Source of the DNA: Typha latifolia
Taxonomy: Eukaryota > Streptophyta > Magnoliopsida > Poales > Typhaceae
Assembly: GCA_019914945.1 (NCBI GenBank)
Contig: CM034104.1
Location: 4,714,501 to 4,778,500 of the forward strand
Direction of reading: 5' to 3'
DNA: 64,000 nucleotides
Shown here: positions 58,200 through 64,000 of the stretch, piece by piece
How the letters are laid out: each line of letters opens with the position of its first letter
Numbering within the stretch: position 1 is the first letter of the stretch
Notes under the pieces: generated by a model
What the model saw: the letters and a program-made list of their open reading frames with translations, nothing else
Database searches by the model: none
Told to the model about the DNA's origin: nothing
Made by a program: the position numbers and the translations under genes

Positions 58200-61100
58200 G
58201 ATTTTCACATGCTTGTGTTTAAGCTTCATATATCAGGCACACTTCCTGTTGAAGTTATGCTCCACGCAAGAATTGTTGTTGAAGCTTAAATGCTATTTGT
58301 CCTAGATTTTCTTTCATTTTTCCCCTTTGTGGAAATTATGTACTAGGAGGCTAGTTTTGCATTTTAATCAGATGATAAAGGCCTGTCTCCTTTGTTTTCA
58401 GTTATTTAATGAAATGAGATTATCTACATTCTGTCTTCTATGTCAATACAAACTATGTGGATAAATATTGGGGAAAATCACATCCCGAGCTCTGTTAGTT
58501 GTAGGGAGCTCTTTTGGCATTAGTGTCACCTCTACGTTGGTTCTGCATTTAGATGTCAGCAGGATAATGCTATCTGTACTTTGAAACATGTAAGCAATAT
58601 CTCATGCGAAGTTCCTCTTCATTTTCTGCACTGCATACAGGGATAGTTGACTCATATAATTTGACTTCTGGTTTGTAGAAATTAGTGTCCTAGGGAGGTT
58701 AGGTCTACCTCTTTCAAAGGATGATAGTAATATAGATCTACTTCCCTGCTTCTTAGTCAGTTAAAGGGAATTAGATTTTGTTCATTTGTCTTGCATATAC
58801 ATCCTACGCTTTCTAATTTCAAAACTTCCTCATGTATGTTTTGTACTTTCCGACTGTTTTTTATGTGCTTTACTGTCATCTCCTTCTTGCTCTTTCATTT
58901 TGAAGTCAGCAGGATCATGTCTTTGGAGGTCGGAAGCAATCGTGTAGGCCATGCTGAAAGAGGGTTGTGACTGGACATGAACACATACTACTTGACAAAT
59001 ATCAAGCTTACAGGCAAGACTCTGAATTATTTTATTATGCCAATACCTTTCCAATTTATCTATTAGTTTAGAATTGTCCATATGCATTTGGTTCTTTTAT
59101 CTTTAGGTGTACTCTTGATTGCTAGAAATTTTTGTAAACTTTGAAAGATGATTAATTCATACTTAATTAATTATATATCTGTACTGTTCTATATCTGAAT
59201 CCTAAGTAAAAAAAAGTAATTTTGCAAATGAGATTTGTCTTTTAAGCTTTGCGAACTGTAGATAGAAGCCAAAGGTGTGAAGTGAATGCATAATTTGCCA
59301 AATGCTACTTGAAATGTTTAAGCAATTTTCTTGATTCAAAACTTTAATTTGCTTGTTCTGATGCAAACCACTTGTACAAATTGGAAAAGAAAGAAAATGG
59401 AAAGTTAATGTTTGTGAAGCATGGATAGGAATACGGGATACAGATATGACATGCATATGCCAATATGGCAAATCTTGAAAAATAAGGGTACAATATGCTT
59501 AGGATATGTAACTCATATATGTATATATTTATGTCTACGCATATATGTTAGTAAACTTGCGAACTTGCATTTCTTCATTATTACCATCTTGTATGATAGT
59601 TTCTATAAGGAGAACTCTAGATTATCCATTAAAAGAACTACTATTTATAACAAATGTTCAGTTTTATGTAGTATATTACTAGCTAAGATATAAGATAAAC
59701 AAGTGAATTCAATCTATAAATTAAAAGAATATGATCTCCTAATATAGATCATAAAATAAACAAGAAAACTCAAATCTTCTAGATTTGATAAGAAATGATA
59801 TGTAATTTGTCTCCTTAAATTTGACTCATATTGATAGGAATCTGAAAGGATCCAAGTAGTATCTAAAAACATTAGAGAATTATCCACAACATTAATTTTA
59901 TTTTTAAAAATTCAAATACTTCAATGAAATATTTGATATGCATCTAGACGTATCCAATGAGTATTGTATTCAATATGGATATATCGAGAGTACGTAAGTA
60001 TCCTTGTTTCCTAGGTTAATGTAGTCGAAAAAGGAAACTACTGAGAATGAAGTTGAGCAGCAACATGATATCTTTTATAGGTATTTTGGCTAATTTCAGC
60101 AGTTTGGCTCGGCGGTTTTGGTTTGAGAATTTCCACCTTGTTCTAATATGAGAAAAAATAATACTTTTATAAAAACATATGTTACGCATTTGGCATGCCG
60201 TCACTGGAATCAAATAAAACTTTCCGTGTATCATGCAGATAGTAGATGCTGATGCTGCAGATGTCTTCTTTGGTGGTAGTTTTACCAGAAGAGAAATTAT
60301 AGGTAAATAAGTTAGACAAATTTTTGCTTGCTGACAACTCAATTTATTCTGCTTCCTAGCCAAATTCTGGTCGCTGATCGAGATTCACTCTTCTCTATCT
60401 GATTGCAATTGTATGATAAAGAAGAGGATGATGATAGACTTTTATTGCCCCAAAATCTGACAAAATAATACTGAATCGTCCTTGAAATTTTTGATTTAGC
60501 TATTTTTGGTCAACAAAACAGTCAAATAGACGAAGAGAACAGGTGACTGTAACTGGGAGCAAAATCACCAAAACTGTCTGAAAACAGATCAAGGCCGGTG
60601 ACTTGCTAATTTTGAGGTTGATTTCTGCAATATCATGGCCCAAACCGTTCATTTTGGTTAAAAAGGATTGGCTTTGGCCAAATCTCAAAGTCATGGTATA
60701 TACCTATACCAACCTTTGACCAAGCTTTATTGATACTTATAGGGAGCATGAAGGATTATTGCTGTTCAGTTGCAATTTGTGTTCATTCATTAGTGAACCC
60801 CCTTATTCATGTATCAAGCAGGGTTAAAGTACTTAGTGTGAAGCTACAAGGAGCATCATTTTTCACTATCTTTTATTTTAAGCTTTTAAATAGTTGATTT
60901 TCAAGTAAATCCCCTTATGTTGTAAAACAAGTTAGTCAAAATTTCATGTTCTAAAACAAGTTAGCCAAAATTTTGTAATTTTCTATTTCTTATTGATTAT
61001 TTTATCTAATCTATTCCTTCTTATTTGTTGTATTCTTACACTTTTTTACCATATCTAAAGTATCGTTGTTGTGTTCATTATTGGATTAAACATGCATTAT

Positions 61101-63300
61101 CATAAGCACTTGCATACCAGAAAGGTGCGATGCAGTACCTGGGCTGCCGCATGCTTCGCCTTCAAGTTTTGTGAGAAAGATCCTTTTTTCTCAAACTTCA
61201 AATTCTTTTCAAACCGAACACGAGCTAGGATTTCAGCTTGGCTCGTGTTTGAGTTTGATAAATTTAATTCCGAGCCAAATTGCTCGCTTGTGTTCAGCTC
61301 ATTGACATCCCCTACCTATAGCTATGGATCTGTCTGGCATGCGACGTAAATGTGAAACTAAATACTCTTGGATATAATACATCATAAAGTCCACTATTTA
61401 TCTAGTTTGTTTTATATCACAGTTTCAGAGTTGCCAGAACCTACATCTATTTGATTTTTGTGTTTCAGTTTCGAGAGCCTTATTCAATCAAAACAGAGGA
61501 AAAGGTACCATCACTTGTTCACTTTGGGAAGAAAACAACTAATATGTGTACAATTTAAACTTGACTGATGGATGACTTCCTTTCCTGATTTTTCTGAATA
61601 TTCTCTGTCCATGTGGATTCAAGCCTTCACCTATCAAGGATGTTCGAGATTGTCCGATATATTCCTGGTATAAAGTATATAAACTACTTTTCTTTGGTAT
61701 GTAGAATCACTTGTTTCTTCTGCTCATTTTCATTGTTTTTATCTGTGAGATTTTAGTAATTGAGAGTAGTTTCACTATTTAACTGCAGTCAGTGATATGA
61801 GAGAGTTGAGCAACTTTGAACTCATTTCAACTACGAATATACATCCTGTACTAGTTAGAAAATTTCTTAAAATTTGTAATTTAAGGTTGTCTTTGAAGAG
61901 AAGGTTTCTGTTTCTCCCTTCATATGTCGGAATAAAATCCTTGCTATTCTGGAATCTGGATAACTTGAATATCCAAAGTACCCTGTGTTGTAAATGCCTA
62001 GTATGTCTGTATATTTCAGGTTTTTGAAGGAGTTGGGACTTTTGCTTTTGAATTGTGTAAATTCCTTGTGGTCTTTAAATTTTATTCCACGTTGAGGAGG
62101 AAAAATAGGGAAATGTTTGTTTAGAGGAAAACTGGAATTAGGCTTTAGATGAGCTGAACTTTTCTTGTACTTTATCCATCTTCTCTAGGTTTGGTAGAAT
62201 TTGATCTGAAGTTATTTCAAAATTTTAATATCATATTTTGATTGGGCTTACTTGCAATTATCTTTCTGAGCCACTCACCATAATTTATCTCCTTTGTACT
62301 ATAGCCATTGTATATGCAAACTATTTCTATCAAGTCCTCTTAAAGTCATCTATTTATATAGAAAATTGTATGTATATGAATTGCTGAAATTTTGTGTTAG
62401 ATACTATCGTGATAAATATGTGTATGAAATATAAAATAAGGAGAAGATTAGAATTATACTTATGTTATTTATCTTTAATCTTAATTTCCAAAGACAGGGA
62501 TTAGGTAGGTCTTTCTCTTTCCTTTCTTTTAAATGATGTCCTAATAGAGTTAAGAGATGTCCTAACTGATTTGTAATAAATCAATAAGCTCACCCATTAT
62601 GTGCTTAAAATACATTGGATCTAATAATGTCTACATTGAGCCGTTCAATCACATCACGCGATAATAAACGGCTCATAAGCTCAATAATAAATAACCTAAC
62701 ATGGCTTTACCATATATCTTAAAATTATTTTTGTTCAACCCAATTTTTTTAATTCAAATTTAAATTAAGTAATGCGAATCTATTTACATTAAATTCTAAC
62801 ATTTTTTCTATTACGAACCGGCTTGATCTAATCTGTAACGGTTATAGACCGGTTTGAGGATGTGACTTTCGAAGGATCTAGCTATTGGATGTTGCAGATA
62901 TGTTGTCGGCCTTGAAGAGAGCTTTCCAACGAATCCAAGATCGTAGAGTTTGGATGGCTAGATTTTGAGATATAGACCGAACAATGACTAAAGGTCGGAT
63001 AAATCTTAACTTGTTAGCCCTTCAATGACTAGGTAGGTACTAAGAAAATTCTTTTAGAGTAAATGGGAGGAAGTTACTACAGAAGAGGGGTATTAGGAGA
63101 TAGGGGAGGTTGACCAAGGACTTGGGCAGTGAAAAAGGGAGGTAGGAGAGGGCACCAATGACTAGAGCAAGGAGGAGGGAGATAAGGGCAACAATGCCGA
63201 TCCAATTATCAAATAAACTTTAATTAGAGTTTCCTCCATATATTTATAGAGCCTTACCCTTTTGACCCAAACAACCAAATTAAAACCCTAATAAACTAAC
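58200..63300. other. Downstream spacer
   Basis: The CBF5 3' UTR runs to about 58.42 kb. Beyond that the sequence is moderately AT-rich. It holds isolated exon-like segments with splice signals (60239-60302, and 61470-61505 reading FREPYSIKTEEK), but no chain I can join or recognise. A GAGCC/CTCG-rich block near 61190-61320 resembles the hAT-type remnants. No RNA gene is recognised. Confidence 0.4.
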
Positions 63301-63310
63301 AGTTCTTGCC

Positions 63311-63490
63311 ACGGTGCGTTCGAACATGCCCGATCGCATTCGAAAACGCAAATACTGTTCTCTGTCATTACGAACGCGTGTAGGCGTTCGAACAGGCTCG
63401 AACGTGCAAATCTCGTTCTCTATTTTTATGAATGAGTGTGGGCGTTCGCATGGCCCGTTCGAACGCGGGTTCCTGGCATTCGAACGTCCC
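63311..63490. repeat. CGTTCGAACG-rich short tandem repeat
   Basis: GCGTTCGAAC or close variants begin at 63316, 63384 and 63442. They alternate with GCAAAT...GTTCTCT blocks at 63348 and 63406, giving three diverged units of 58-68 bp. The palindromic core TTCGAA occurs at least five times. It stands out as GC- and CpG-rich against its surroundings. No coding sense is evident. Confidence 0.65.
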
Positions 63491-64000
63491 CAACAAAAAG
63501 TCTTATTTTCTCAAACAAAAATTAAACTAGATAAATAGACTCATCCCAATGAACCAAATGTCATGAGTGGATCTAATTTGATCGAGTCGAATTATTTTCT
63601 TTGATATTATTTTATGAGAAAAAATAATCTTTCTTTGAATATATTTCAATTTACAACTTTAAATCCTCTTTTGTGTGTAAATCTCATTGAAGTTCATGCA
63701 ATATCCAACAAGTTTGATTAAAAGCAAGTCATTGCAGGAGAACAAAATAGCAAGACAAATTCAGCGTAAGCTGCAACTCGGTCTTTTCTGCACCTTGTTT
63801 GGTTTTGATGAAGAGAATCATAGAGAAGAGAAGAGAAAGTTGGTCCAAGAATATATATATGTGGATATAAATTTTAGAAGAAAACAAATAAGAAAAGAAG
63901 AGAAAAATAGAGAAAGAGACGAAAAAAACTTTCCAAAAGAAAAGAAAAGAGGGGAGATAAAGAAAGAGCTTTTGTGGATAATAAATAACCTAATAAATTT

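Noticed and set aside
58540..58930. Repeated TCAGCAGGATNATG motif downstream of CBF5, considered as a snoRNA pair
   Set aside because: No H/ACA or C/D box arrangement or terminal stem could be found; two short matches are not enough.

Overview
The window is nuclear DNA from a flowering plant. It carries intron-split genes with GT-AG junctions, an intronless DYW-class PPR gene, a plant dyskerin gene behind a telo-box, and long AT-rich spacers full of decayed LINE, Ty3/gypsy and hAT-like DNA. The RCI2 protein looks somewhat monocot-like, but I cannot name the species. An exact 500-N run (6546-7045) marks a scaffold gap of unknown true size.

Layout. (1) 511-2299, minus: a complete seven-exon HAD-family nucleotidase-like gene with a probable leader intron. 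(2) About 3.7-6.5 kb: spacer with an interspersed repeat and a broken NPF/PTR transporter exon. (3) 8342-16689, plus: the SNF5-type chromatin-remodelling subunit BSH. Its first ~40 codons are missing and probably lie in the gap. One intron holds a 90-bp minisatellite. (4) 17296-19377, minus: a DYW PPR gene convergent with BSH. (5) 24176-24449, plus: a two-exon RCI2/LTI6 membrane peptide gene with DRE and ABRE sites in its promoter. (6) 30517-36054: a decayed LINE between perfect 15-bp target-site duplications. (7) 36981-37358, minus: a small unrecognised protein. (8) 40395-49437, minus: a four-exon gene for a 175-residue, probably plastid-targeted membrane protein. Its first exon lies 8.3 kb from its second, and the intron is filled with hAT-like fragments and a Ty3/gypsy element that itself carries a nested insertion. 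(9) 49.5-56.1 kb: AT-rich spacer with a probable solo LTR and a LINE RNase H fragment. (10) 56262-58151, plus: the intronless CBF5/dyskerin gene with a very long lysine-rich tail. (11) 58.2-64 kb: spacer with a CGTTCGAACG-rich repeat.

The host genes are unrelated housekeeping, organelle and stress genes, as expected in a plant chromosome; there is no operon or gene cluster. I found no convincing new biological system. The most interesting points are the transposon-filled first intron of the membrane-protein gene, the gag-protease-only gypsy element, the 4-nt ORF1/ORF2 overlap in the LINE, the coding-length minisatellite inside BSH, and the transposon-like GGCCC-rich block just upstream of the CBF5 telo-box.
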